Shown one piece after another: positions 16,529-24,716 of a stretch of DNA of 64,000 bases. Location of the stretch: contig NZ_JAFMPQ010000025.1 of assembly GCF_020667845.1 (NCBI RefSeq), positions 1-64,000 on the forward strand. The letters run 5' to 3'. A program made the translations under genes and the position numbers. A model generated the notes under the pieces. That model searched no databases. It had not been told where the DNA came from and saw only the letters and a program-made list of their open reading frames with translations. Within the stretch, counting starts at the first letter, position 1, and each line of letters begins with the position of its first letter. The stretch comes from Cognatishimia sp. F0-27 (lineage in GTDB: Bacteria; Pseudomonadota; Alphaproteobacteria; Rhodobacterales; Rhodobacteraceae).

Positions 16529-16921
16529 TCACCCGAGCCGGATCAGTTCGGCAAGAACGTCGGAGCGGTGAACCAGACCGACCGCCTGTCCTGCGTCGCA
16601 CACCGGAAAGACTCGGTGTGGATGGGACAGAAACATCCCGGCCACCTTGATCAGATCATCGTCCGGCGCCACGGCAATAACCTCGCGACTCATATGGTCG
16701 GCCACGCGACCCGTCCATTCGCGGTAATAGCTCGCATGCAGCGCCGAACGAAAACAATCCTTCTGGGTGAGAAAACCGGCGAGGCGGTTGTCGTCCCCCA
16801 CCACTGGGGCCGCAGCATTGCGCGTCTCGACCAAGAGAGCCGCCGCACCCCGGATCGGGGTCTCCGGGGTCAGCACGGGGAATTCCCTGCGCATGACTGC
16901 GGCAATCCGGGCCATCGTCAT
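16529..16921 (-). CDS. Twin CBS-domain protein at the end of the nqr operon
   Basis: The 130-residue protein consists of two CBS motifs: residues about 10-60 (VMRREFPVLTPETPIRGAAALLVET, ending in GFLTQKD) and about 75-128 (HMSREVIAVAPDDDLIKVAGMF, ending in VGLVHRSDVLAEL). CBS pairs bind adenosine nucleotides such as AMP, ATP, SAM or NADH and usually regulate another protein. The start ATG at 16921 overlaps the stop of nqrM (ATGA), so it is translated with the Nqr operon. A role in sensing energy or redox state for the pump is inferred; CBS proteins are not standard members of nqr operons as far as I know. Confidence 0.85.
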   Translation of the reverse strand: MTMARIAAVMRREFPVLTPETPIRGAAALLVETRNAAAPVVGDDNRLAGFLTQKDCFRSALHASYYREWTGRVADHMSREVIAVAPDDDLIKVAGMFLSHPHRVFPVCDAGQAVGLVHRSDVLAELIRLG

Positions 16922-17097
16922 TGTGGCATCCCGTCTTCTCCGCGCTTTCGCAACGGGCAATCGGCGCATCGCCCCTCGGGACGGTTGGCCGCCGCGCTGC
17001 AGGAGGTGAGTGCGGGGCCGCGCCCGAGGAACAGGCCAAGGCCAAGGCCGCCCGCGGCCAACGCCACGATTGCAACGGCAAGCATCACTTCTGCCAT
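16918..17097 (-). CDS. nqrM: NqrM-like (DUF539) Fe-S maturation factor for Na+-NQR
   Basis: The 59-residue protein has one N-terminal transmembrane helix (AVAIVALAAGGLGLGLFLG), then Cys33, Cys44 and Cys47 (the last two as RCADC). NqrM is a short membrane protein with a cluster of cysteines needed to deliver iron to the NqrD/NqrE centre, and its usual place is after apbE in nqr operons, exactly as here (13 bp after apbE). The C-terminal part is shorter and diverged from enterobacterial and Vibrio NqrM. It overlaps the CBS gene by 4 bp. Confidence 0.85.
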   Translation of the reverse strand: MAEVMLAVAIVALAAGGLGLGLFLGRGPALTSCSAAANRPEGRCADCPLRKRGEDGMPQ

Positions 17098-17110
17098 GGG
17101 TCCGCCTTTC

Positions 17111-18079
17111 TCATGTCAGCACGTCTCCGATGCCGCCGGTCTCGACACCGCGCACCGAGGCACCGGCGTCAAACAGGAAAAGCGCCGCGATATCGCGTTC
17201 GCGTGCGAGTGCCGGGCCGGCTTTATCGCCGGCCGCGAAAAGCGCCGTGGCCCATCCATCGGCGGTCATGGCATCGCCCGCCAGAACCGTGACCGACCGC
17301 AAACGCCCATCAACCGGGCGCGCAGTCGCCGGATCCATGATATGGCCCCAAAGCCGTCCGTTGAGCGTGTAGCTTTGAACGCCAAGGCCCGATGTCGCCA
17401 CGGCCATGCCGGCCGGCAGATGCAGGATGGCATGCGGGGGATGGCCCGGCCATGGATGGGCGACCGCCACATGCCAGTCGCGCCCTGTCGGATGGGGGCC
17501 GAGCGCGTGCAGTTCACCGCCGAGATCCAGCAGCAGGTTGTCCATTCCATATCCTCGGGCCACGCTCACGGCGCGGTCAAGCGCGCGGCCTTTGGCGATG
17601 CCGCAAAGATCGAGGGTGAGGTCGGTGTGCCGCTTGGACAAGCGCCCCGCGTCCAGGATCAGGCCGCGCCAATCCGACGCTGCGCCACCCGTGATCGGCC
17701 CGAATCCCCAGCGCGCCACGAGAGGACCGACCGTCGGATCGAACGCGCCGCCGCTATCGTGAGCCAGCGCAAGGGCCGCTTGCACCACGCGGATCAATTC
17801 GGCGCTGGCCGACACGCCCGGCGGGCTGGCGTTGAAACGACTGATTGTGCTGTCCGCACGCCATGGAGACATCTCCTGGTCGATCTCCGAAAACAGTGCG
17901 TCCAGCGCGGGCCGGAGGCGTGCAAGGCCGTTGTTCTCGGCACCGGTGATCCGCCAAGATGTGCCGAAGGCTCTGCCGGTCAGCTCTTCGAGCGGAGCCG
18001 CCTGTGCCCATGACGGGGTGATGAGCGCCGCCGCAAGACCGGCCAGAACAGTGCGGCGCGAAGCAAGGTGTCTGTGCAT
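17111..18079 (-). CDS. apbE: FAD:protein FMN transferase (flavin transferase for NqrC/NqrB)
   Basis: This 322-residue protein starts with a Tat-like signal (SRRTVLAGLAAALI) and contains ApbE motifs: RAFGTSWRITG, a central DSGGAFDPTVGPLVARWGFG, DLCGIAKGRALDRAV, LLLDLGGELHALG, and the C-terminal HIMDPATARPVDG with ADGWATALF. It transfers FMN from FAD onto threonine residues of Nqr subunits at the periplasmic side. It lies 3 bp after nqrF in the same operon. At least NqrC here keeps the acceptor motif. Confidence 0.95.
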   Translation of the reverse strand: MHRHLASRRTVLAGLAAALITPSWAQAAPLEELTGRAFGTSWRITGAENNGLARLRPALDALFSEIDQEMSPWRADSTISRFNASPPGVSASAELIRVVQAALALAHDSGGAFDPTVGPLVARWGFGPITGGAASDWRGLILDAGRLSKRHTDLTLDLCGIAKGRALDRAVSVARGYGMDNLLLDLGGELHALGPHPTGRDWHVAVAHPWPGHPPHAILHLPAGMAVATSGLGVQSYTLNGRLWGHIMDPATARPVDGRLRSVTVLAGDAMTADGWATALFAAGDKAGPALARERDIAALFLFDAGASVRGVETGGIGDVLT

Positions 18080-18082
18080 GTC

Positions 18083-19306
18083 TCAGGCTCCGAAATCGTC
18101 GTAGAAAATGGCATCGGGCTCCACGCCCAACCGTTCCAGTGTTCCCAGCACCGCCGTGATCATCACCGGCGGTCCGCAGAGATAGTATTCGCAGTCCTCG
18201 GGCGCGGGATGGTCCGTCATTTCGGCGCGCAGGATATCGTGGATGAACCCGGTTGCACCGGTCCAGCGGTCGCCGGGAGCCGGGTCGGAGAGCGCGGGTG
18301 TCCAGCTGAAATTCGCATGCCTTTGGGCAAGCGCTTCGAATTCCCGCGCATAAAACAAGTCGGACGCGGAGCGCGCGCCATAGAAATACCGGATGCGGCG
18401 TGGCGTGCCGCGCCCCAATTCCTGATGAATCATGGCCCGCAGCGGGGCCATGCCGACCCCACCACCCACGTAGACCATCTCGCGTTCGGTTGGTTGGACA
18501 TGGAAATCCCCGAACGGACCCGACACGGTGACCGGATCGCCGGGCTGCAGCGTGAACAGCCACGACGACACAATGCCGGGCGGCACCTCCTGTTCGCGCC
18601 CGGCCGGTGGCACGGCCAAGCGGATGTTGAACACGGCCGTGCCTGCGTCTTCCGGGCGGCTGGCGAGGGAATAGGCGCGCGTGACGTCGGTGTCGGACGC
18701 GACCTGCATCTGGGACCAACCGGCAACCTCCCACGCATCGCGGAATGCGTCGGGCACATCGAGGCGCGCGAAATCCAGACGATAGGGCGGCGTGGTGATC
18801 TGCATGAAATCGCCGGCATGAAAATCGGTCGGCCGGTCTTTCGGCAAATCCAGAACGATTTCGCGAATGAGCGGTGCCAGCATGCGGGTGGAAGCGACGG
18901 TGCAGACAAAACCGCCGCCTGCGCTCAGGATACCTTCCGGAACCTCGACCGCGCAATCGCCACGCAGGCTGGTCTGGCAGGCAAGGCGCACGTGGTTGCG
19001 CCGTTCCTTGGGTGACAGCACACCGCGTTCCGTCGCTTGCGGCGTGCCTGCGCCATCGCCCGTGACGGTCACGCGACAGAGCCCGCAGGTTCCCTTGCCG
19101 CCGCAGGCCGCCGGGATCGGAAGCTGGGCGTTTTGCAGCGCGTCGAGCAGCTTGTCCCCCCGCTGCGCGGGAATGTGGCGCCCGCCATTCACTGCGATGT
19201 CGAACGCCTCATCCGGGATCAACCGCCGCCGCAAGAGCAGCAGCCCGGTTGCCAGCGCGACAATCAGCGCCATGATCACAATGCTGCCCAACGCGATCTC
19301 GGTCAT
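18083..19306 (-). CDS. nqrF: Na+-translocating NADH:quinone reductase subunit F
   Basis: The 407-residue protein has an N-terminal transmembrane helix (residues about 5-26) and a plant-type ferredoxin domain with Cys68, Cys74, Cys77 and Cys110 for [2Fe-2S]. The FAD domain carries RAYSLAS (R-x-Y-S-x-A-S). A C-terminal NADH-binding domain has VYVGGGVGMAPLRAMI and YYLCGPPVMITAVLGTLERLG. NqrF takes hydride from NADH and passes electrons into the complex. All cofactor residues I can check are present. The start ATG overlaps the nqrE stop (ATGA). Length matches canonical NqrF. Confidence 0.96.
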   Translation of the reverse strand: MTEIALGSIVIMALIVALATGLLLLRRRLIPDEAFDIAVNGGRHIPAQRGDKLLDALQNAQLPIPAACGGKGTCGLCRVTVTGDGAGTPQATERGVLSPKERRNHVRLACQTSLRGDCAVEVPEGILSAGGGFVCTVASTRMLAPLIREIVLDLPKDRPTDFHAGDFMQITTPPYRLDFARLDVPDAFRDAWEVAGWSQMQVASDTDVTRAYSLASRPEDAGTAVFNIRLAVPPAGREQEVPPGIVSSWLFTLQPGDPVTVSGPFGDFHVQPTEREMVYVGGGVGMAPLRAMIHQELGRGTPRRIRYFYGARSASDLFYAREFEALAQRHANFSWTPALSDPAPGDRWTGATGFIHDILRAEMTDHPAPEDCEYYLCGPPVMITAVLGTLERLGVEPDAIFYDDFGA

Positions 19307-19917
19307 GGTGTCACCGCCATCTGCGCGAAGGAGGCAAAGCCCAGCGACATCAGCCCGGTCAGAACGAATGCGATGCCCAGCCCGCGCAGCCCGGCGGGCA
19401 AATCGGCATAGGCCAACCGCGTGCGGAGCGCCCCGAGGATCGCGACGGCGACAGCGAATCCCAGTCCGCTGCCCAGCCCGAAGACCGCGGATTCGGCCAG
19501 GCTATAGGAGCGCTCCACCATGAAGAGGCTGCCGGCGAGGATGGCGCATTGCACTGTCAGGAGCGGCAGGAAAACGCCAAATGCCGCATGGATTGCCGGA
19601 AAGAACCGATCAAGCAGCATTTCGAGCAACTGCACGGTTGCGGCGATCACCCCGATAAAGGCGATCAGCGCGAGGTATGACAGATCGAGCTCGGGCATCC
19701 CGGCCCAGGCCCATGCTCCGGGAGCCAGAAGCCCCTCATAGATCAGCCAATTGAGCGGCACCGTTACGCCGAGCACGCCCGTCATGGCGATGCCGAGGCC
19801 GAGAGCGCTTTCGGGGCGCTTGGACAGCGCAAGAAACGTGCACAGCCCGAGGAAAAGCGTCAGCGGCATGTTGTCGACAAAGGCCGCCGACAGGAACAGG
19901 GCCCAAAGCTCGCTCAT
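19303..19917 (-). CDS. nqrE: Na+-translocating NADH:quinone reductase subunit E
   Basis: The 204-residue, six-helix membrane protein keeps the start FVDNMPLTLFLGLC with Cys26, and a second Cys in LLTVQCAILAGSLFMVER (about residue 124). In Nqr these cysteines, with two in NqrD, hold an iron centre inside the membrane. NqrE is the usual partner of NqrD and the family is shared with RnfA. Both ends overlap neighbours by 4 bp. The sequence is shortened in some loops but shows no missing helix. Confidence 0.94.
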   Translation of the reverse strand: MSELWALFLSAAFVDNMPLTLFLGLCTFLALSKRPESALGLGIAMTGVLGVTVPLNWLIYEGLLAPGAWAWAGMPELDLSYLALIAFIGVIAATVQLLEMLLDRFFPAIHAAFGVFLPLLTVQCAILAGSLFMVERSYSLAESAVFGLGSGLGFAVAVAILGALRTRLAYADLPAGLRGLGIAFVLTGLMSLGFASFAQMAVTP

Positions 19918-20579
19918 TCGACCGACCTCGCATCTGCGGGCGGCGTGTGCTCAGGGGCCTCCACCTGCGCCGGCTGGAACGACCGGATCGCCCAGACCAA
20001 CCCGCCCAGCAGAAAGAACGCCGACGGCGCCAGCAGCATCAGGCCAAGCGGGGTAAACCATCCGCCCGCATCCGCAGGCGGCAAGACCTGCCAGCCGAAG
20101 AGCTGTCCGCGTCCGAAGAGTTCCCGCAACCCGCCGATAAAAAGCAGGATCAGTGAATATCCCAGCCCATTGCCGAACGCGTCCACCGCCGCCGGGAACG
20201 GCGCGTTGTGACGCGCATAGGCTTCGGTGCGCCCGAGGACGAGGCAATTGGTGGTGATCAGGCCGACATAGATCGACAGCGCGCGGCTGATCCCCGCGAA
20301 ATAGGCTTGCAGCACCTGGTCGATGACGATCACCAGAGAGGCCACGATGACGATCTGGACGATCAGGCGGATCGTCTCGGGGATATGGCGACGGATCAGG
20401 CTGATGAGGATTGCCGACAGCGTCAGCACAACGGTCAGCGAGACCGACATGGTCAGCGCCGTCGCCAGAGAGGTTGTCACAGCCAACGCCGAACAGATGC
20501 CCAGAATTTGCAGCGTCACCGGGTTTTGGCGGACCAGCGGCTCGGTCAGCGTGCTCCAGATGTCAAAACGCGCGGCCAA
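19914..20579 (-). CDS. nqrD: Na+-translocating NADH:quinone reductase subunit D
   Basis: The 221-residue membrane protein carries NPVTLQILGICSALAVTTS with Cys29 and IYVGLITTNCLVLGRTEAYA with a second Cys near 112, the ligands of the intramembrane iron centre shared with NqrE. FGRGQLFGWQVLP matches the conserved loop of the family. Six transmembrane helices are visible. The family also contains RnfE, but the operon context (nqrA, nqrF) identifies NqrD. It starts 3 bp after the nqrC stop. Confidence 0.94.
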   Translation of the reverse strand: MAARFDIWSTLTEPLVRQNPVTLQILGICSALAVTTSLATALTMSVSLTVVLTLSAILISLIRRHIPETIRLIVQIVIVASLVIVIDQVLQAYFAGISRALSIYVGLITTNCLVLGRTEAYARHNAPFPAAVDAFGNGLGYSLILLFIGGLRELFGRGQLFGWQVLPPADAGGWFTPLGLMLLAPSAFFLLGGLVWAIRSFQPAQVEAPEHTPPADARSVE

Positions 20580-20582
20580 CGC

Positions 20583-21377
20583 TCAGAACTCCCCGCGTTC
20601 GATGGCGCGGATCAGCGGGCCGTAGCCTTCCGGACCAAGCCAGAAACGCACCATGTTTGAAACGCCGCGCCCGGTGCGCGTGGCCCCGGTGATGCCGTCG
20701 ACCTGATAGGGCCCGGACGCGTCGGCCCGCGCCACATTGAAGCGCAGATCGCCGGTGTCGTCGCGGATCGCGGTGCCGGGAAAGCTGGCTTGCCACGAGG
20801 GGTCTTCGATCCGGCCACCAAGTCCCGGGGTTTCGGAATGGCCGGTGATGGCAATGCCCGCGATGGTGTTCAGATCGCCCTCAAGGGCAAGGATCGCGTC
20901 GATCCGGCCGCCATAGCCCTGTCCGGTCAGCGGCAGCAGGACCAGCGAGATCGCGTCGCCGGTGCGTAACAGGAAGATCTGCGCGTAATCGGGGCGTTGA
21001 CCCAGACCGGCGATATCCACCCCGGCGTCGAGCGTCGTCCAGTTGCCGGTATCGGCCAGGGTGGCCTCCAGCGTGGCGGTGGTCACGTCCTGCGCCGCAC
21101 GACCCTCCTCGATGTCGATCACCACCGTCGACAACGCACCGCCCGATTGCTCCAGCAGGGCGGCCATGCCGGGAATGCCCCGCACCAGCGCCTCTATGCG
21201 GGCCTGTTCTTCGGCGGCACGGTTGGCTGTCTGGATCGGGCGCAGCAAGACGGTCGCGCCACTGACCATCAGCCCGCAGACGGCGGAGACAAGAAAGGCC
21301 ATCACCAATGTCTTGGTGCGGCTTTCATTTGGCAGCGCAAGGAAGCGCCGCCATGGGTTGCGGTCAGGATCGGCCAT
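20583..21377 (-). CDS. nqrC: Na+-translocating NADH:quinone reductase subunit C
   Basis: The 264-residue protein has one N-terminal transmembrane helix (LVMAFLVSAVCGLMVSGA) and a periplasmic FMN-binding domain. Conserved blocks are GQGYGGRIDAILAL, ITGHSETPGLGGRIEDPSW and the flavinylation motif DGITGATRTG with Thr233 as the expected FMN acceptor. It overlaps nqrB by 14 bp. Length and motifs match canonical NqrC, so at least one ApbE substrate exists in the operon. Confidence 0.95.
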   Translation of the reverse strand: MADPDRNPWRRFLALPNESRTKTLVMAFLVSAVCGLMVSGATVLLRPIQTANRAAEEQARIEALVRGIPGMAALLEQSGGALSTVVIDIEEGRAAQDVTTATLEATLADTGNWTTLDAGVDIAGLGQRPDYAQIFLLRTGDAISLVLLPLTGQGYGGRIDAILALEGDLNTIAGIAITGHSETPGLGGRIEDPSWQASFPGTAIRDDTGDLRFNVARADASGPYQVDGITGATRTGRGVSNMVRFWLGPEGYGPLIRAIERGEF

Positions 21378-22146
21378 GTCGTCTGCGCCTTTGAGCGTAC
21401 CAGAGTGCCAGCGCCAACTCGTCGAGGACGGGGGCTGCGAGCGATGTGAGAAGGGCGGCGGCGACCGCGAATTGAACCGGTGCCGCGTCGTGCCAGCCGG
21501 TGGCGAACAGGATCACCAGCGCAAGATAAAGCAGACCATTGAGCCAGCGGCCAAGCATCGTTGTCGCGCTTGTCACCGGATCAGCCACCAGCAAGACAAG
21601 CACGACCCCCGCCGCCGGCAACGCCGAGGCGGGCAGCACGCCCAATGCGACGGCGCCGCTTGCTCCGAGCGTCGCGGAAACGATGATGCCTGCCGGCAAA
21701 ACCCCCGTGGCGATGCCGATCGCGGCGGCCGGAATCGCGGCCCAGGCCACGGGCAACAGGATTTCGGGCCATGCAAAGCCGGGAAATCCGAAGCCCAGAA
21801 AGGACAGCGCCACGGTTGCCGGGTTGACCACGTTGCGCCCCCAGCCACCGAAAACCAATTCGCCCATCACGGCGCCGAAGCTGATGCCGAGGATCAGACG
21901 GACCGGCCCCAGCCCCTCGGGCGCCAGCATCGCAATGGCCAATGCCGTGATCACCGCTGAGAGCGATACCGGCTGCGCGCGCGCCAGCAGGAAGACAAGT
22001 TGCCAGATCGCGAGGATCAGCGCCGCCAGTGCAAACCGCTGGACCTCTTCGATGCCGCCGAACCACAGCCAAAAGAGCGCGAGCTGCAGATACGCCGCAA
22101 GGAGCATGATCACCACGGTCTCCCGTGTCCAAAGACCCCGGGTCAT
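21364..22146 (-). CDS. nqrB: Shortened NqrB-like membrane subunit
   Basis: This is a 260-residue polytopic protein, compared with about 410 residues for canonical NqrB. It keeps GELVFGGWGRNVVNPATVALSF and, near the C-terminus, LLVADPVTSATTMLGRWLNGLLY, both clear NqrB/RnfD-family blocks. Compared from memory with Vibrio NqrB, the N-terminal about 50 residues are absent. The region between the GRN-NPA block and the following helices is collapsed, so the DG-x-SGAT motif with the covalent-FMN threonine is not seen. The only similar string is DPVTSATT near the C-terminus, a different location. A start/stop overlap with nqrA supports the annotated start, and no frameshift is evident. It could be a genuine reduced subunit. 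Confidence 0.88.
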   Translation of the reverse strand: MTRGLWTRETVVIMLLAAYLQLALFWLWFGGIEEVQRFALAALILAIWQLVFLLARAQPVSLSAVITALAIAMLAPEGLGPVRLILGISFGAVMGELVFGGWGRNVVNPATVALSFLGFGFPGFAWPEILLPVAWAAIPAAAIGIATGVLPAGIIVSATLGASGAVALGVLPASALPAAGVVLVLLVADPVTSATTMLGRWLNGLLYLALVILFATGWHDAAPVQFAVAAALLTSLAAPVLDELALALWYAQRRRRHGRS

Positions 22147-23411
22147 ACCGCAAACTCCGTCCTGATCCGGTCCAGCAGGCCGCGCAAAAGCTCTGCGAGG
22201 TGCGCGTCCCCGCCCAGCACGTAATCGGCCAGTGCGACATCGTCCTCCAGCAACGACAGGACCCCCATTTTCATCGCGGTCTCGTCATCGCCCGCACCCA
22301 GCGCCCGCACGAACGCCGCCGCCGGCATCATGTCACCGAAGGCCTGATCCAGCGCTGCGCTTGGGATCACCGGCTTCGGCGTGGCGGAGCGGGTCAGCGC
22401 GGCGACAAGCCAATGGGGGGCTGCGCGCGGGGTCTCGCGCGGCAAGACGGTGACCTGACGATCGCGGGGGGCGAGCCAATGGGCAAAGTGCCCGTCCAGC
22501 GGTGACCCCGACAGGAGTGCGTGCGGCCCCGGCCGGACGATGCGATGGGTCAATTCGCGGAGGTCCGCCCCGACTTGCGCGCGCACCAGACGGCTTTCGC
22601 GCAGGGCCGACCCTTCGACCGCGACAAGCCGCGTCATCGGCAAGCGGCCGGTTTCGATCAGCGCGCCAAGCGATGCGACGTCCTCGGCATGGATGTCCCA
22701 GACCGGACTGTCGAGCCCCGCCGGACAAAGCGCATGGATGCGTAGCCCGGATGCCCCCTGCGGATGGCGGCTTCCGCTGTGGACGACGCGAAGTCCTTTT
22801 GCATCGGACCCGTCGACAAATCGGGAGCCCGGTAACTGGCACACGAAAACCGTTCCGGCCGTCAGCATCGACAAGGCCCGGAGGCCGCGCAGGAATGCCT
22901 CCTCGCGCCCGGCAAGGGCCTCCCGCGGATCGGGCGCGAACGGTCGGGTATCGGTCGCCATGACAAAAATGGCGGCGGGGCGTTCATCGGCGTCCGGCAT
23001 CCCGCCGAAGGGCCGACGCCGGATCCAGGGCCAGAAACCGGCGCGCTGCATCAGCCGGCGCAAGCCCGGTTCGGTTTCGGCGTCGTCGGTCGCGTGGGTC
23101 ACGACATCACCGCCGGGGTCCCGGAAAACCACGATTTCGGACAGCCTGTGTCCGCGCAAGAGCACGCTCCGCGCGACGCGGCCGGGCATCGGTGAGACAA
23201 AGCAGACATCCGGGGCATTCCGAAGACAGGCCACAGGCGCGCCCTGCGCCACCGCTGCGCCGTCCTTGATCTGCACCGTCACGCGCGGCGCCATGCCATG
23301 TGGCGGCCGGACCCCGGCTTCTTCCGTGGTCACCTCCTCCCCGCCGGGCGCGGCGCGCGGCGGAGACCGGAAGGATGGCGTGAGGCCTGAACGAGAACCG
23401 AACTGGAACAT
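22143..23411 (-). CDS. nqrA: Na+-translocating NADH:quinone reductase subunit A
   Basis: The 422-residue protein has an N-terminal region like a barrel-sandwich hybrid (DGAAVAQGAPV, FVSPMPGRV), a diverged middle, and the well-conserved C-terminal ALGAGDDETAMKMGVLSLLEDDVALADYVLGG of NqrA. NqrA is the peripheral cytoplasmic subunit involved in quinone-site function. It is the first gene of the operon and slightly shorter than the usual 445 residues. No clear ribosome-binding site precedes the ATG at 23411; an alternative internal start would remove part of the N-terminal domain. It is divergent from the pentaheme cytochrome gene with a 116-bp gap. Confidence 0.92.
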   Translation of the reverse strand: MFQFGSRSGLTPSFRSPPRAAPGGEEVTTEEAGVRPPHGMAPRVTVQIKDGAAVAQGAPVACLRNAPDVCFVSPMPGRVARSVLLRGHRLSEIVVFRDPGGDVVTHATDDAETEPGLRRLMQRAGFWPWIRRRPFGGMPDADERPAAIFVMATDTRPFAPDPREALAGREEAFLRGLRALSMLTAGTVFVCQLPGSRFVDGSDAKGLRVVHSGSRHPQGASGLRIHALCPAGLDSPVWDIHAEDVASLGALIETGRLPMTRLVAVEGSALRESRLVRAQVGADLRELTHRIVRPGPHALLSGSPLDGHFAHWLAPRDRQVTVLPRETPRAAPHWLVAALTRSATPKPVIPSAALDQAFGDMMPAAAFVRALGAGDDETAMKMGVLSLLEDDVALADYVLGGDAHLAELLRGLLDRIRTEFAV

Positions 23412-23445
23412 GAGGCATGGTTAGCACGAGACCGGGCAGGGTCGT

Positions 23446-23459
23446 TTGATCTGCCGCAA
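23446..23459. promoter_or_regulatory. Weak FNR/FixK-like half-matching box between nqrA and the cytochrome gene
   Basis: The sequence ttgat-ctgc-cgcaa matches the left half of TTGAT-N4-ATCAA fully and the right half at three of five bases. It lies in the shared 116-bp divergent promoter region of nqrA and the pentaheme cytochrome, a plausible place for oxygen-responsive control. It is only a by-eye match. Confidence 0.25.
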
Positions 23460-23527
23460 TCCGCGGACATGCCGACCATGGTACTCTGACAATCGAGTTC
23501 CCCGTTGCCACCAACACCGGAGTCGAC

Positions 23528-24709
23528 ATGTTGCCCAGATATCTGAAAACCTCCTCCTCGTTGATCGCCGTCGCATCGCTTGCGATTTTCCTTGCCGGCA
23601 CGCATGGTGTCTTCGGCCAAGACGACAGCGCGAACCCGGAAGACGGCGAGGCGGCGGTGCCGTTCGCCTTGCCGAAATCCGGCCCGTTCAATCCCGCCGA
23701 TATCGAGATCAAGAATGACCAGGCGATCAGTGACTGGTTCCGTTCGGCCCATGCTGATGCGGCGGCAGAGGCGTTTCGTCATTGGGACGAAGACGAGGAA
23801 ATCACCGCTGTCTGCGCGACATGCCACTCTGGTGAGGGGTTTCGCGATTACCACGGGCTGGACGGCACCGCGGCGGGAAGCGTCGAAGGCCCGATCAATA
23901 CGGGCGGTGTGGTCGATTGCGGCACCTGTCACAACGCCGGCCTGTCCGAGATCACGGAAGTCGCCTTTCCCAGCGGTCTGATGCACCCCGTTCAGGGCGT
24001 CGAAGCGTCCTGCATGACCTGCCATCAGGGACGCTCGGCGGGCAGCAAGGTGGTCAAGGCGGTCGCCGGCCTCGACATCGATTCGCCCAATCCCGACCTG
24101 CGGTTCATCAATCCGCACTACGCCACCGCCGCCGCAACATGGCTGGGCGGCTATGGCGGATCGGGCTACCACTACGATGGCAAGGATTATTCCGGGCGCT
24201 TCTTCCATGCGCGTCCGGTATCAAGCTGTGTCTCGTGCCATGAGCCGCATACGCTCGAAGTGGCGTTCGAGCCCTGCCTGACCTGCCATCAGGCGGACAC
24301 GCCCGAAGAAATCCGCATCGCTCGGCAAAGCTATGATGGCAGCGGCGACACCAAGAAAGGCATTCGGTCCGATATCCAGACCAATGCGGCGATGCTTCTG
24401 GACATGATCAGAAGCTATGCGGCAGAGGTGGCCAGCACGCCAATCGTCTATGACGGGACGCGCTATCCGTATTTCTTCACCGATGCCAACGGCGATGGTG
24501 TGGCTGATCAAAGCGATGGAAGACCGGTTGCCTACAATGCCTGGACGCCGCGAAGCTTGCGCGCCGCCTATAACTGGAAACTCGTCACAGCGGATCCCGG
24601 CAATTACGCTCACAATCCCGCCTACATGCTTGAGCTGCTCTACGATTCAATCGAGGATCTGAGCGCCCCGCTGGGAACGGATATGCAAACGTTGAAACTG
24701 CTGCGGTAG
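23528..24709 (+). CDS. Exported pentaheme c-type cytochrome
   Basis: This 393-residue protein has a signal peptide (residues about 1-30, ending GTHGVFG) and five CxxCH heme-attachment motifs at Cys96, 131, 162, 234 and 250 (CATCH, CGTCH, CMTCH, CVSCH, CLTCH). Additional His residues can be distal ligands (HPV, HYAT, HYD). The last 130 residues contain no heme motif and include DANGDGVADQSDG, which may bind Ca2+. It should act in the periplasm as an electron carrier or terminal reductase; the substrate is unknown. It is transcribed away from the nqr operon with a shared control region. The family seems to be a cytochrome c3/NapC-like soluble multiheme type, but I cannot place it. Confidence 0.9.
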   Translation: MLPRYLKTSSSLIAVASLAIFLAGTHGVFGQDDSANPEDGEAAVPFALPKSGPFNPADIEIKNDQAISDWFRSAHADAAAEAFRHWDEDEEITAVCATCHSGEGFRDYHGLDGTAAGSVEGPINTGGVVDCGTCHNAGLSEITEVAFPSGLMHPVQGVEASCMTCHQGRSAGSKVVKAVAGLDIDSPNPDLRFINPHYATAAATWLGGYGGSGYHYDGKDYSGRFFHARPVSSCVSCHEPHTLEVAFEPCLTCHQADTPEEIRIARQSYDGSGDTKKGIRSDIQTNAAMLLDMIRSYAAEVASTPIVYDGTRYPYFFTDANGDGVADQSDGRPVAYNAWTPRSLRAAYNWKLVTADPGNYAHNPAYMLELLYDSIEDLSAPLGTDMQTLKLLR

Positions 24710-24716
24710 GATCGTG

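Noticed and set aside
21364-22146. NqrB as a pseudogene or frameshifted full-length copy
   Set aside because: Both ends overlap neighbours in normal operon fashion, the helices are intact, and no NqrB-like residue blocks were seen in other frames nearby. A reduced but functional subunit is more likely.
23446-23459. Confident FNR box in the nqr/cytochrome promoter
   Set aside because: The right half matches poorly, so it was kept only as a low-confidence regulatory entry.
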